DNA of 64,000 bases from positions 12,576-76,575 of the forward strand of contig DASYNP010000185.1 in the NCBI GenBank assembly GCA_036008465.1. The letters run 5' to 3'. Source of the DNA: DASPSM01 sp036008465 (lineage in GTDB: Bacteria > Planctomycetota > Planctomycetia > Planctomycetales > Planctomycetaceae). Of this stretch, positions 17,243 to 29,448 are shown in pieces. The number at the start of each line of letters is the position of its first letter. The first letter of the stretch is position 1. Both the position numbers and the translations under genes were made by a program. The notes below the pieces were generated by a model. The model was not told the origin of the DNA. It saw nothing but the letters and a program-made list of their open reading frames with translations, and searched no databases.

Positions 17243-17485
17243 ATGAATAAAGCACTTCACGGCAAGGTTCACGGCCGCACCATCCAACTCGATGAGGATC
17301 CAGGTGTCGCCGAGGGCCAGGAGGTCGAGGTTCAGATGACCGTCGTTGAGCCCAAGGGAACGTGGGGCGACGGCATCCGAAATTCGGCAGGAGGCTGGGC
17401 CGACCATCCGGAGTTGGATGCAGTCCTGGAACGCGTTCAACACGAGCGGAAGCTGGAACGCTCGCCCCAAATGTGCGACGAATGA
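17243..17485 (+). CDS. VapB-like antitoxin
   Basis: An 80-residue protein directly preceding a PIN toxin gene and overlapping it by 4 nt, the usual antitoxin-first layout. It begins MNKALHGKVHGRTIQLDEDP, a beta-hairpin-like DNA-binding part, and ends with a charged helix (DAVLERVQHERKLERSP) suited to occlude the toxin. A strong AAGGAGGG lies about 8 nt upstream, which fixes the start at 17243 although the frame is open much further upstream. It should bind VapC and repress its own promoter in the 17069-17242 spacer. Confidence 0.8.
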   Translation: MNKALHGKVHGRTIQLDEDPGVAEGQEVEVQMTVVEPKGTWGDGIRNSAGGWADHPELDAVLERVQHERKLERSPQMCDE

Positions 17486-17880
17486 GCCATCTATTGGACA
17501 CCAACATCTGTGCCGCTCATTTTCGGCGGCCGGGTGGATTGGCTCATCGTTTCATGCAGTATGGAGGCGGACTCTACGTTCCCACAATCGTGCTGGGTGA
17601 GCTTTATGCGGGCGCGTATCACGTCAGTGTGCCTGCTCCGCTGCTCCAGAAGATCAATGACCTTTTGAATGACGTGCAGGTGTTGGACTTTGATCGCGCC
17701 TGTGCCGAGCAGTTTGGCCAGCTGCGCGGGAGCTTGCTACAGCAGGGTGTCTCGGTTCCGACAGTGGACCTGATGATCGCGGCCGTGGCTCTGGTCCACA
17801 ATCTGACTTTAGTGACGAACAACACATCCGACTTTCAGAGGATTCCAGGGCTTCGACTCGAGGACTGGCTTACGCCATGA
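17482..17880 (+). CDS. vapC: VapC-like PIN-domain toxin
   Basis: A 132-residue PIN-domain ribonuclease, the toxin of a type II system. Acidic active-site positions are visible as LDTN at the N-terminus (D6), ELYAG (E39 region), VDLMIAA (D94 region) and the final NTSDFQ. Its ATG overlaps the antitoxin stop (ATGA), so translation is coupled. VapC enzymes cut tRNA or rRNA; the target cannot be predicted. This chromosomal pair sits apart from the defence island. Confidence 0.9.
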   Translation: MSHLLDTNICAAHFRRPGGLAHRFMQYGGGLYVPTIVLGELYAGAYHVSVPAPLLQKINDLLNDVQVLDFDRACAEQFGQLRGSLLQQGVSVPTVDLMIAAVALVHNLTLVTNNTSDFQRIPGLRLEDWLTP

Positions 17881-18193
17881 ATTGAGAATGGAGCGCTGAC
17901 CCGTCTTTGCACCGCGCCCGTTCCTTTCGCCTGAATCAGGTCGTACTGCGAATGTGTCGTTGGCCGTGCGGCATCTATGCGGATGCGACCTTAAGGCGCC
18001 CGACTTTTTCCAACAACGATCGCTCTACGCCGGCTCGTGCCCGCAAGTCCACTCGCGGAAAAAATGGTGGCTACCGGCCGCGGGCGTTACGATTGCGTCG
18101 AGCGACCGGCGATGCAGGAAGTTTGCACCGCAGCGTGAATTTCGATCATTGGTCATTTGAAGGCAAAACGAGTGGAGCGGGGAGAATGCCTCG
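17881..18193. other. 313-nt intergenic stretch, no gene seen
   Basis: Lies between vapC and the hybrid kinase gene, both on the plus strand. Short frames here have no recognisable start signals or protein-like composition. It probably contains the promoter of the signalling operon, but I cannot point to a convincing box. Confidence 0.5.
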
Positions 18194-21723
<3,530 letters not shown>

Positions 21724-21727
<4 letters not shown>

Positions 21728-22860
21728 TCGACCTTTCGGAATCGCGCGTGCTGATCGTCGACGACGTCAAAGCCAACGTCGATGTGCTCGTCGCGGCACT
21801 CCGCGACGACTTCAAGCTCAGCGTGGCTCTGAATGGCGAGTCGGCTTTGCGGAGCGCGGAAAAGGTCCCGCCCGATCTCGTGCTCCTGGACATCATGATG
21901 CCTGGGATGGACGGCTATGAGGTTTGCCGTCGCCTGCGGGCCTCTGGCCACACGCGAGAAGTGCCGGTGATGTTTTTAAGCTCGCTCGAGGACGTTGCCA
22001 ACAAGGCCCGCGGCTTTGAAATGGGGGCCAATGACTATCTCACCAAGCCCTTCGAGGTGCTCGAAGTCCAGGCGCGCGTTCGCTCGCTGCTCAAAGCCAA
22101 GGCTTACTCAGACGCGGTCAAGGAAAAGCTGGCCAATGAGCTGCGCATCGCCCGCGAGATCCAGCTCGGAATTCTCCCGTTAGAGGTATCTTCTGGCACG
22201 CGAGGGACCGGCCTCGACATCCACGCCGTGATGGAGCCAGCACTCGAGGTCGGTGGTGACCTGTACGAGGTGTTGCGCGCGGGCGACGATCGGGTGGTCG
22301 TGGTCGTCGGCGACGTTTCCGGCAAGGGAATCCCGGCCGCGCTGTTCATGGCCGTCACCACAACCTTGATCCGCGTGGTGGGCGACGGGCTGGAGCGCCC
22401 CGAACAGATTCTCTCGCGGGTCAACAACTTCCTGGCGGCTCAAAATCCCCAGAACCTGTTTGTCACGATCGCCTGCGCGGTGTTTCACCTGCGGGACAAG
22501 AAGGTCGCGTACGCCAGCGCGGGCCACCCGTCGCCTGTGCTGCTCCGCTCGGGCGTCGCGCCCAGCCTCCCGTTCGAGGCGACTGGGATTCCTGCGGCGA
22601 TTACTCCCGGCGCAGAAATCACGAGCAAATCGCTCGACTTGCGGTCCGGAGACTCGCTCGTCTTCTACACGGACGGCGTCACCGAGGCCTTCAATGCGAA
22701 CGAAGAGCAATTCGGCGAACGCCGCCTCACCGACCATCTGGGGAGGATGTCTGGACGAAGCGCCTCGGAGTTGGTAAGCGGCACTCTCGAAGCGATTCGC
22801 GGTCACGCGGCAGGCCATCCGCAGTCCGACGACATCACGATTGTGGCGGTGCGCACATGA
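21724..22860 (+). CDS. response regulator with PP2C/SpoIIE (RsbU-like) phosphatase output
   Basis: A 378-residue two-domain protein. The N-terminal receiver has DD at 13-14, phospho-acceptor D56 (LVLLDIMMPGMDGYE) and a KPF near residue 108. A helical linker (KEKLANELRIAREIQ) leads to a PP2C-type phosphatase with metal-binding motifs GGDLYE, VVGDVSGKGIPAALFMA, YTDGVTEA and QSDDITIVAVR. Such proteins dephosphorylate an anti-sigma factor antagonist in partner-switching control. It overlaps both neighbours by 4 nt, so it almost surely takes phosphate from the hybrid kinase upstream. No anti-sigma or antagonist gene is adjacent. Confidence 0.93.
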
Positions 22861-23594
22861 CGACGAACTACGATCCGATTGCCGAACAATACAAGCGATC
22901 CAAACAGCAACCGTGGCGAACGCACATCGAGGCGTTCAGCCTGCTGAACCTGATCGGCTCTGCCGAGGGCCTCGCGGTGCTGGATATGGCCTGCGGAGAG
23001 GGTTTTTACACGAGGATGCTGCGGCAGCGTGGCGCGGCCAAAGTCACGGGGGTTGACCTCTCCGAGGGCATGATCGACTTGGCGCGCAAACAGGAAAGCG
23101 TACACGGCCAGGGGATCGAATACCTCGTGGGAGACGCCCGCGATCTCGATTTGCCCGAAAAGTGCGATCTTGTGATGGCCGCCTATCTGTTGAATTACGC
23201 TCAAACTCGCCGCGAGCTTCAAGCAATGTGCAACGGGATCGCGCGCTGCCTAAAGCCCGGCGGACGGTTCGTGACGGTCAACGGCAGCGCGAGCTTGCAC
23301 TTTCCGACCGCCCCCTCGTATCGCAAGTACGAATTTGACACGAAAGTCGCCGGGGACTGGCAGGAAGGCGCTCCGATCACCTGGACGTTCTTCCTCGACG
23401 ACGGCTCCTTTGAAATTGAGAACTACCACCTCAACCAGGCGATCCACGAGGATGCATTCCGCGCCGCCGGCTTCCGAAAAATCCACTGGCACAAGCCGCA
23501 ATTATCGCCTCAGGGCGAAGCCGACTTCGGAAACGAGTTTTGGGCCGACTTCCTGTCTCATCCGCCGATCACTTTGATCGAATGCGTGAAATGA
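22857..23594 (+). CDS. class I SAM-dependent methyltransferase
   Basis: A 245-residue methyltransferase starting in a 4-nt overlap with the RsbU-like gene. SAM-binding motif I is VLDMACGEGFYTRML near residue 41, followed by VTGVDLSEGMIDLA (acidic ribose contact) and VGDARDLDLP. The motif IV-like stretch CDLVMAAYLLNYA has no NPPY, so nucleic-acid N-methylation is unlikely; small molecule methylation is the usual guess. As the last gene of the signalling operon it could modify a signal or effector, but this is inference from position only. Confidence 0.85.
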   Translation: MTTNYDPIAEQYKRSKQQPWRTHIEAFSLLNLIGSAEGLAVLDMACGEGFYTRMLRQRGAAKVTGVDLSEGMIDLARKQESVHGQGIEYLVGDARDLDLPEKCDLVMAAYLLNYAQTRRELQAMCNGIARCLKPGGRFVTVNGSASLHFPTAPSYRKYEFDTKVAGDWQEGAPITWTFFLDDGSFEIENYHLNQAIHEDAFRAAGFRKIHWHKPQLSPQGEADFGNEFWADFLSHPPITLIECVK

Positions 23595-23878
23595 CCCAGG
23601 AGCGCATTCGCTCGAGTCCGTCTTGTTGATCGCGGATGCGAAATCCTGGCGCCTCCTGCTCGACTCGCCGCTCGGCGACAGGTGTTGAGAAAGTCGAGTT
23701 CGAGAAACTCCGGGCAAAACCTCGAAGTGACCAGGTCGAACTCGCCGGTCGCTGGCCGCACCGCTGCCACCCTGTTCCGAGCTTGGGCTTGCGCGTCCCG
23801 AACGGTCGTGAGCACGAGAACAAACGCTGCGATCGAAAGGCATTGCAATGCTCGTTTTCTCACGATTTCTCTCCTCAA
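23558..23878 (-). CDS. possible small secreted protein, unknown
   Basis: A 106-residue minus-strand frame whose N-terminus looks like a real signal peptide: basic MRREIVRKR, hydrophobic ALQCLSIAAFVLVLTTV, then AQAQA as cleavage site. The mature part contains two cysteines (FCPEFL, FLNTC) but then becomes Arg-rich and low in complexity. It overlaps the 3' end of the methyltransferase gene by 37 nt in the opposite orientation. It could be a frameshifted remnant of a longer secreted protein. Confidence 0.4.
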   Translation of the reverse strand: MRREIVRKRALQCLSIAAFVLVLTTVRDAQAQARNRVAAVRPATGEFDLVTSRFCPEFLELDFLNTCRRAASRAGGARISHPRSTRRTRANALLGHFTHSIKVIGG

Positions 23879-23932
23879 ACCAGAAGAATGACGCTCAATT
23901 GTCGCCCTAGTAATTCCTGGCGCGGGTCGCTC

Positions 23933-24835
23933 TCAGCGCTTTTTCTGATATTTCTCACCGGCTTCGATCCTCGTCTTGAGAACGTTCTGCTTGGGCGGCA
24001 GCGGACAGGTCGTGTACTCGGAAAACGAGCAGGGCGGATTGTATGCCTTGTTGAAATCCAACGTGAATGATTCGTTCGTCCCCGGTTGCTTGTCGATGTC
24101 GAGGAAGCGTGACGCCCCGTAAGTCGTGTCGCCAGCCGTGGCGTCACGGAAAACGAAGAACAACCCCTCGCCCTCCTTGATCGCGTCGAGCCGGTGGACC
24201 TTGCCATTGAGCTGGAATTCCGCATAACCGGGGCAGGGTTGTTTCGAGATTTCATCGATGATATTCACGATGGAAAGCATCTTGCCCCCGGGATAAGGCA
24301 CGAACTTCGCTTCGACCTTGTACGCCTCATCGGGCGGATACCAGACGCACCCGGCAAAGTTCTTGCGCACCGGCGACCCGTTGTCCGCCAGGCGCAGGAC
24401 ATATCTCCCATCGCGTTCGATAATGTGCATGCTCAGCCGTGACAGCCCGACCCAGTCGCGCTTGTCGGTGCGCGAGCCGAGAACTCGCTCGCCCGTAAAC
24501 GGTTTGCCGCCGCTCACCATCGAAACCCCATCCGACAGTTTCAGCGTGACTTTTTTTTCCTGCAGATCGACAACTAGCGTTCCAAGCCGTTCGGGTCCAA
24601 CTCCCGCGAGCGCGGCGGGGAAAATGACGTCGTTGTCTTTCCCGGTGCCGAACGTGTTCGAACCTTCCTTCAACGGATAACGACCGGCAAGGGTCAACCA
24701 CCCGTTGTCGGCGCGGAGTTTTTCTTCCCGCGTTGCCCGCCATTTTTGAATTTTCTCAGCGTAGGAAGAGTTCTCGGCAGGCGGTGACATCAGCGTGGAC
24801 CCGAAGGCGACTAGTGCGAGCAGGACATATTTCAT
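23933..24835 (-). CDS. exported DUF1684 protein
   Basis: A 300-residue protein with a short N-terminal export signal (KYVLLALVAFGSTLM). DUF1684 is clear: NGWLTLAGRYPLKEGSNTFG near residue 45, GCVWYPPDEAYKVEAKFVPY in the middle, and the C-terminal DFNKAYNPPCSFSEYTTC with its conserved NPPC cysteine, followed by CPLPP. Molecular function is unknown for the family. The ATG at 24835 starts the signal sequence; an ATG four codons earlier (24847) is possible. Next to the glycosylasparaginase-like gene but with a 111-nt gap. Confidence 0.85.
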   Translation of the reverse strand: MKYVLLALVAFGSTLMSPPAENSSYAEKIQKWRATREEKLRADNGWLTLAGRYPLKEGSNTFGTGKDNDVIFPAALAGVGPERLGTLVVDLQEKKVTLKLSDGVSMVSGGKPFTGERVLGSRTDKRDWVGLSRLSMHIIERDGRYVLRLADNGSPVRKNFAGCVWYPPDEAYKVEAKFVPYPGGKMLSIVNIIDEISKQPCPGYAEFQLNGKVHRLDAIKEGEGLFFVFRDATAGDTTYGASRFLDIDKQPGTNESFTLDFNKAYNPPCSFSEYTTCPLPPKQNVLKTRIEAGEKYQKKR

Positions 24836-24946
24836 AATGGACTCCAAATCGTCTCTGTCGGCAGCTCAGAAACCCGTGCGCAGCCCCGACGTTCGGTCAT
24901 TTAGCCCGTATCCTGGGCATGGTTGAAAGCGAAGTCACGCGATTGG

Positions 24947-26071
24947 CTATCCAGCGTGTTTGCGCTCGATCAGTCCTTCGCAAACGAGTGTTTCCGGCCC
25001 GTTCTCGGTGCAGACGGCGTACTTGGCGCCCGAGAGGAGCGAAACACCGGCATGGCGGCCTTTGGCGTCGAGAACGTAGAAGGTCACGTCGAAATTGGGA
25101 TTGCCGTGCCGGTCGAGCAGGCGTTTTTCGACTGTGTTGGTTTTGATGCGCTTGCACGCTTCGATGGCCGCGTCCTTCGGGTGCAGGCCCTGCCGCAGGA
25201 ATTCGACGATCAGGAAAGAGCAGAGACCATAAAGATTCGCTTCGCCGCGCCCGGTCGAGCCAGCCGCTCCGACGCTGCCGTCCACGTACAGGCCGGCCCC
25301 CAGGATGGGTGAGTCGCCGACCCGGCCGGGAATCTTCCAAGCCAGGCCGCTGGTCGTTGTCACGCCGCAAATTTCTCCCTTGGCGTTGATGCCGTTGCAG
25401 TTGATTGTGCCGGTAATGTGATCGAGATCGAGCAAACCCTCCTCGGCCATCTCCCGAGTGGCTTTGAGTCCCGCGTCGGACCGGCTCTTTGGATCCAAAT
25501 AGTGCGCCGGGTCGGCGCGCCGCTTCCATTCGAGCCAAAGTCTGCGCGATTTCTCGGTGTTGAGGTCGGGCTCAATCTTGAAGCCCATGTTCCGGGCAAA
25601 GGTCTGCGCGCCTTGGCCCACCAACAGGTGATGGTCTGTGGTCTCCATTACCGCCTTCGCAACCAGTGACGGCGTCCGCACACCCTCGAGCGCTGCGACG
25701 GCCCCCGCCCGCTTCTTCGGGCCGTGCATGACCGAGGAGTCCAATTGCACCACGCCGTCGGCGTTCGGCAGGCCGCCGTAGCCAACACTCGTCTCTTCGG
25801 GATCAAGCTCGAGGATGTTGACGCCGGCGATCACGGCATCCAGCACGTCAGCGCCCTCGGTGATCATGGCAAAGGCCTTCTCGACGCACGTCACCTTGCC
25901 GCCGTTCTTGAACTTATTGCCGTTGGCCGCGGAGATGACGACCGGTTTTCTTGCGGAGATACCCCGACTCGCGACTCGCGTCGGTTGCTGGCTTTGCGCC
26001 ATCCCCGCTCCCGCGGCCACGAGGGCGGCTCCCCCCATAACGAATTTACGACGCGACAATTCTTCGCTCAC
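24947..26071 (-). CDS. exported glycosylasparaginase-like N-terminal nucleophile hydrolase
   Basis: A 374-residue Ntn-hydrolase of the isoaspartyl peptidase/aspartylglucosaminidase family, which cleaves the GlcNAc-Asn bond of glycoproteins or related amides after autocatalytic self-cleavage. Motifs: NGNKFKNGGKVTCVEKAF, DPEETSVGYGGLPN, and the predicted cleavage/nucleophile Thr region DHITGTINCNGI, then GSTGRGEA near the C-terminus. It starts with a twin-arginine-like signal SRRKFVMGGAALVAAGAG, so folded export through Tat is likely. Start is a GTG at 26071 with CAGGAG 7 nt upstream; the frame is open to 26245 but that adds non-signal residues. Consistent with scavenging of glycoproteins. Confidence 0.88.
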   Translation of the reverse strand: MSEELSRRKFVMGGAALVAAGAGMAQSQQPTRVASRGISARKPVVISAANGNKFKNGGKVTCVEKAFAMITEGADVLDAVIAGVNILELDPEETSVGYGGLPNADGVVQLDSSVMHGPKKRAGAVAALEGVRTPSLVAKAVMETTDHHLLVGQGAQTFARNMGFKIEPDLNTEKSRRLWLEWKRRADPAHYLDPKSRSDAGLKATREMAEEGLLDLDHITGTINCNGINAKGEICGVTTTSGLAWKIPGRVGDSPILGAGLYVDGSVGAAGSTGRGEANLYGLCSFLIVEFLRQGLHPKDAAIEACKRIKTNTVEKRLLDRHGNPNFDVTFYVLDAKGRHAGVSLLSGAKYAVCTENGPETLVCEGLIERKHAG

Positions 26072-26311
26072 GATGTAACTCCTGGAACCTTGGGGCCCCT
26101 GCCACGAATCATTGAGAAGAAGGGAGCCGTTACTCACGCGCACAAGCCGGCGCGATCCCATTCTGAATGCTCGCGCCCGAGTTTGCCAACGTTGGCGCAG
26201 TTGACAATGTCGAATTGCAGAAATGGCCTGTTCGTAACCGGTCACGCCACTCGATGCCAGGAGTCGAAGGTCCGCAACTCGTCGATGAATGGGGCTGCAA
26301 TGATCGGCGCG

Positions 26312-26632
26312 TCATTCCAGGTGGAAGATCTCCTCCAGTCGCAGGAGTCCTTCGTCAGGACGTCGACCCTCTAGATTCTCGAAGAATGGGGCCATTTCGC
26401 GCTGCCAGCGCGCATTGACTTCTTGACGCGACATGCCGCCGACGGCTTCGCCGAAATCCGGCGTTTCGAGGTAACCGACGAGCAGGCCGTCGTCGCGCAG
26501 GAATAGCGAATAGTTGGTCCAACCGGTCTCGCGGAGTGCCTGAAGCATCTCGGCCCAAACGGCCTGGTGCTGTCGCTTATATTCATCCAATCGGTCTTGC
26601 CGGACCTTCAGCAGGAAACAGACGCGTTCCAT
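26312..26632 (-). CDS. rhaM: L-rhamnose mutarotase-like protein
   Basis: A 106-residue protein of the RhaM/RhaU family, which interconverts alpha and beta anomers of L-rhamnose. Family features: KVRQDRLDEYKRQHQAVWAE with the conserved His at the active site, a central NYSLFLRDDGLLVGYLE, and the C-terminal MAPFFENLEG. It is the last gene of the minus-strand sugar locus, 76 nt after rhaT. The related sugar L-fucose cannot be excluded. Confidence 0.88.
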   Translation of the reverse strand: MERVCFLLKVRQDRLDEYKRQHQAVWAEMLQALRETGWTNYSLFLRDDGLLVGYLETPDFGEAVGGMSRQEVNARWQREMAPFFENLEGRRPDEGLLRLEEIFHLE

Positions 26633-26708
26633 ATCGACGCCGATTTCTAGTGCACTAGCACTCTTATGTCGCGACGTTGGCGGCGGATGCTTCCGTTTGC
26701 GTGGGACT

Positions 26709-27764
26709 CTATAGGGACAGACGCGAGCCTGCGGAAATCACGATGAACGCCGCGACCATTGCCGCGTTCCCGAGTTGCAGCAGGAAATAGGCGCGTCGCC
26801 CTGACCCTTTCCACTCGCCGGTCACCGTCCCCCAGAAATTGCCCATCAGTACCATCAAAGTCATGAACAGGGGCCAGCCGAGCACCGGTCCGCGGTCTCC
26901 CATTCGGCTCGCTCCAACTCCGTAGAAAAACATCCCCAACATCCACAAAAGACCCATGAGAATGACGAGCGCCGTGTTCGACAGAGTCGGCGAAGGCGTC
27001 GCGGACCGCAGGCTCCGGTTGCGCCGCAACAAATAGACACAATACAGCGCATTGGTGAGGAAGCCCGCCGAGACGGTCACGGCAATGACCGCGACCGAGG
27101 CGACAGCCGCTTCGGCCCCACGGTGTTCCGCTTCACGCTGGATGTCTCCGCCAAACGCGACGCTGAAGTTGAACATCGGCGATGTAATACCCGAGACAAG
27201 GCAGATCAACAGGCCTCCCAGGAATCCACTCGTCGACCCCGCGGCACCGCCTGCGCCTCCGCCGGCTTTTTCTGCCGGCACACCTTTCTGTGCGGCCTCT
27301 TTGAGGAAACCGGCCCGGGCGCAGAGCGTGAGCCCGAGAAGCACAATCGCCAGTCCCAGCAGCAGCCACAGCGTTCGAGCGGACCTCAATTCGGACGGCT
27401 GAAGAACGGCCAGGGGAATCAGCGATCCCAGGGTGGCGGTCATCGAAACCACGATCGCAAAGGCCATCGCCGTCCCCACGCGAGCGACGCCGAGGCCGAA
27501 CAAGACCGAGCCGATTCCCCAACCGGCGCCGAACAGGGCTGTCGTCACCAATTCCCGCGTCGGGACGCTTGCAAAAACGGAGGCCGGGTGGGGGACTGCC
27601 CAAGCGACGATCAACCAGGGGACGATCACCATTCCCACGATGGAGTAGAAGAGCCACGTCTTCTCCCAAGCCCATCCTCGTACATACTTGAGCGGAACAG
27701 TGAAGCTGCCGCCCATCGCGCCGCCGGCGACGACGAGCGCCAAGCCGGACCAGAACGTGTTCAC
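26709..27764 (-). CDS. rhaT: L-rhamnose/proton symporter-like transporter (RhaT family)
   Basis: A 351-residue integral membrane protein with about ten hydrophobic helices. It starts TFWSGLALVVAGGAMGGSFT and includes the family-typical VPLKYVRGWAWEKTWL, ISGLTSPMFN-like (SGITSPMFNFSVAFG) and GNFWGTVTGEWKG stretches of RhaT. A Gly/Ala-rich cytoplasmic loop lies near residue 165-180. Its start overlaps the upstream isomerase gene by 4 nt. Together with RhaM this points to uptake of L-rhamnose or a similar deoxyhexose. Confidence 0.87.
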   Translation of the reverse strand: MNTFWSGLALVVAGGAMGGSFTVPLKYVRGWAWEKTWLFYSIVGMVIVPWLIVAWAVPHPASVFASVPTRELVTTALFGAGWGIGSVLFGLGVARVGTAMAFAIVVSMTATLGSLIPLAVLQPSELRSARTLWLLLGLAIVLLGLTLCARAGFLKEAAQKGVPAEKAGGGAGGAAGSTSGFLGGLLICLVSGITSPMFNFSVAFGGDIQREAEHRGAEAAVASVAVIAVTVSAGFLTNALYCVYLLRRNRSLRSATPSPTLSNTALVILMGLLWMLGMFFYGVGASRMGDRGPVLGWPLFMTLMVLMGNFWGTVTGEWKGSGRRAYFLLQLGNAAMVAAFIVISAGSRLSL

Positions 27765-28639
27765 TTCGTCTGCTCCTCAGCGTGGGTCGGTTGCTCGTTC
27801 GTCACAGAAAGGGACCGCAGGAAATCACGAAAGAGGATCGTCTCAGAGAGGTTGTCACACTCGTTGCAGTGTTCCCAATCGATCCACACGTATTCAACTC
27901 CCAGCCAACCGCGGTAGCCCGTCTGCCGCATCCGATCGACCACTCGGCGATAGTCGATCACGTTGTCTTTAAAGGGGGCCTGCAGCCGCTCGCTTCTTGC
28001 TCCGCGCACGTGGAAATGGGAAGCGTGAGCGAGCAGCGGCTCGACCGACTCATCAGGGAGCCCCGCGCGGGTGAAGTGCGTGTAATCCAGCGTGAGCGTC
28101 AAGCCGGGCACTTGCGCAACCAGCTGTAGGGCGGAGACCGGGTCCGAGACGAGAGAGCCGACGTGCGCCTCGGTTCCCAGCGTCACTCCGGCCTCCTTTG
28201 CCTGTCCTGTTCGCCAGACGAGTTCTTCGACGGCCCGACCGAACGATCGCTCGCGACTCTCTTCTTCAAAATGGACCCCCGGCAGAATGGTGGCATGCTC
28301 ACAGCGACAACCGGCCGCGTATTCGAGGGTCCGCAAGAACCAGTCCCGCGCCAACTGTCGTCGCGCCGGGTCCGGATGATTGATCGCGAACGGACGGAAG
28401 TCGGCAGCCGTTTGCAGGAAAACGTCCGCCACGCGCAGACCGAGTGCATCGGTACGCCGTTTGAGGGTCGCGGCCGAACGTGCGACGTCCTCGAATTCCC
28501 GCGACGGCCAGAGATGCGAGCGCCCCTCGAACAATCCGATGTCGACGCCTTCGAATCCGAGCATGGCGATCAGTTTCAAGGACTGCTCGTGGGGCAAGAG
28601 CGGAAAGGCGAAGTCGGCGCAGGCCAGCTTGAGTTTCAT
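27761..28639 (-). CDS. sugar phosphate isomerase/epimerase family TIM-barrel protein
   Basis: A 292-residue AP-endonuclease-2-like TIM barrel, the family of xylose isomerase-like and myo-inosose enzymes. Motifs include GFEGVDIGLFEG, ILPGVHFEEES, LGTEAHVGS, LTLDYTHFTRAG, HFHVRGARS and GVEYVWIDW; E and H residues in these strands are the usual divalent-metal ligands. The start ATG at 28639 overlaps the stop of the SDR gene; its stop overlaps rhaT. It probably isomerises an intermediate of the sugar pathway encoded here. Confidence 0.83.
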   Translation of the reverse strand: MKLKLACADFAFPLLPHEQSLKLIAMLGFEGVDIGLFEGRSHLWPSREFEDVARSAATLKRRTDALGLRVADVFLQTAADFRPFAINHPDPARRQLARDWFLRTLEYAAGCRCEHATILPGVHFEEESRERSFGRAVEELVWRTGQAKEAGVTLGTEAHVGSLVSDPVSALQLVAQVPGLTLTLDYTHFTRAGLPDESVEPLLAHASHFHVRGARSERLQAPFKDNVIDYRRVVDRMRQTGYRGWLGVEYVWIDWEHCNECDNLSETILFRDFLRSLSVTNEQPTHAEEQTK

Positions 28640-29448
28640 GACAAATCGTCCGGGAGGCTGACCTGCGAGGTTTCCCATTCCGCGGCCGCCAGGTAGCCGC
28701 CGTCCACAATCACGGAGGTACCCGTCACGCCGCCAGAATCTTCGCACGACAAATAGAGCACGGTGCGGGCCACGTCGTCCGGAGTCAGCGCGCGGCCCAG
28801 CGGAACGCGGTGCAGCCGCTTGGCGAGTGTTTCCGCCGGATCGGCCGCCGCGTGCAAATGGTGACGAAGCATGGGCGTGTCGGTGATGCCCGGGCAGACA
28901 CAGTTGCAGCGCAATCCGTCGGCGGCATAGTCGAGGGCGATCGATTGGCTCAACAGAAGGACAGCCCCCTTCGACGCCGTGTAAGCCGGCGTCCCCGCCT
29001 GCCCGACATAACTGCTGATCGAGCCGATGTTGACCATGTAGCTGCGCGGGTTGCGGCGCAAATGGCCGATCGCATGCTTGATCGAGAAGAAAATGCTGCG
29101 GAGATTCACCGCCATCAGCTGGTCCCATTCCTGCGCACTGTACTCATGAAGCGGCTTGACGTGCACGATCCCCGCGCAATTGACGAGAATTTGCAATCCG
29201 CCGAAGGCGTCTACGCCCCGCGAGAGGCTCGTGCGGACTTGCTCTTCGTTGGCGACGTCGCATTCGCTGAACAGCACCGTGCCGCCATTCGCGCGGATCA
29301 ACGCTTCCAGATGGCGGCCGAGTTCCGCCTGCACGTCTGCAATCAGGACTTGCGCGCCTTCCGCGGCAAACAGTCGCGCCGTCGCCGCGCCGATGCCGGA
29401 AGCCCCTCCGCTGATCCAGGCAGTTTGTCCTTCCAGACGGCGGCTCAT
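28636..29448 (-). CDS. short-chain dehydrogenase/reductase
   Basis: A classical SDR of 270 residues. NAD(P) motif GGASGIGAATARLF near the N-terminus, NCAG in the middle, Ser in NIGSISSYVG and the YTASK catalytic pair; VNLRSIFFSIKHA is the dimer helix. It starts with ATG 29448, which shares a base with the stop of the hydroxyacid dehydrogenase gene (TAATG). In context it could be an L-rhamnose (or L-fucose) 1-dehydrogenase that opens a non-phosphorylative pathway, but this is inference. Confidence 0.85.
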   Translation of the reverse strand: MSRRLEGQTAWISGGASGIGAATARLFAAEGAQVLIADVQAELGRHLEALIRANGGTVLFSECDVANEEQVRTSLSRGVDAFGGLQILVNCAGIVHVKPLHEYSAQEWDQLMAVNLRSIFFSIKHAIGHLRRNPRSYMVNIGSISSYVGQAGTPAYTASKGAVLLLSQSIALDYAADGLRCNCVCPGITDTPMLRHHLHAAADPAETLAKRLHRVPLGRALTPDDVARTVLYLSCEDSGGVTGTSVIVDGGYLAAAEWETSQVSLPDDLS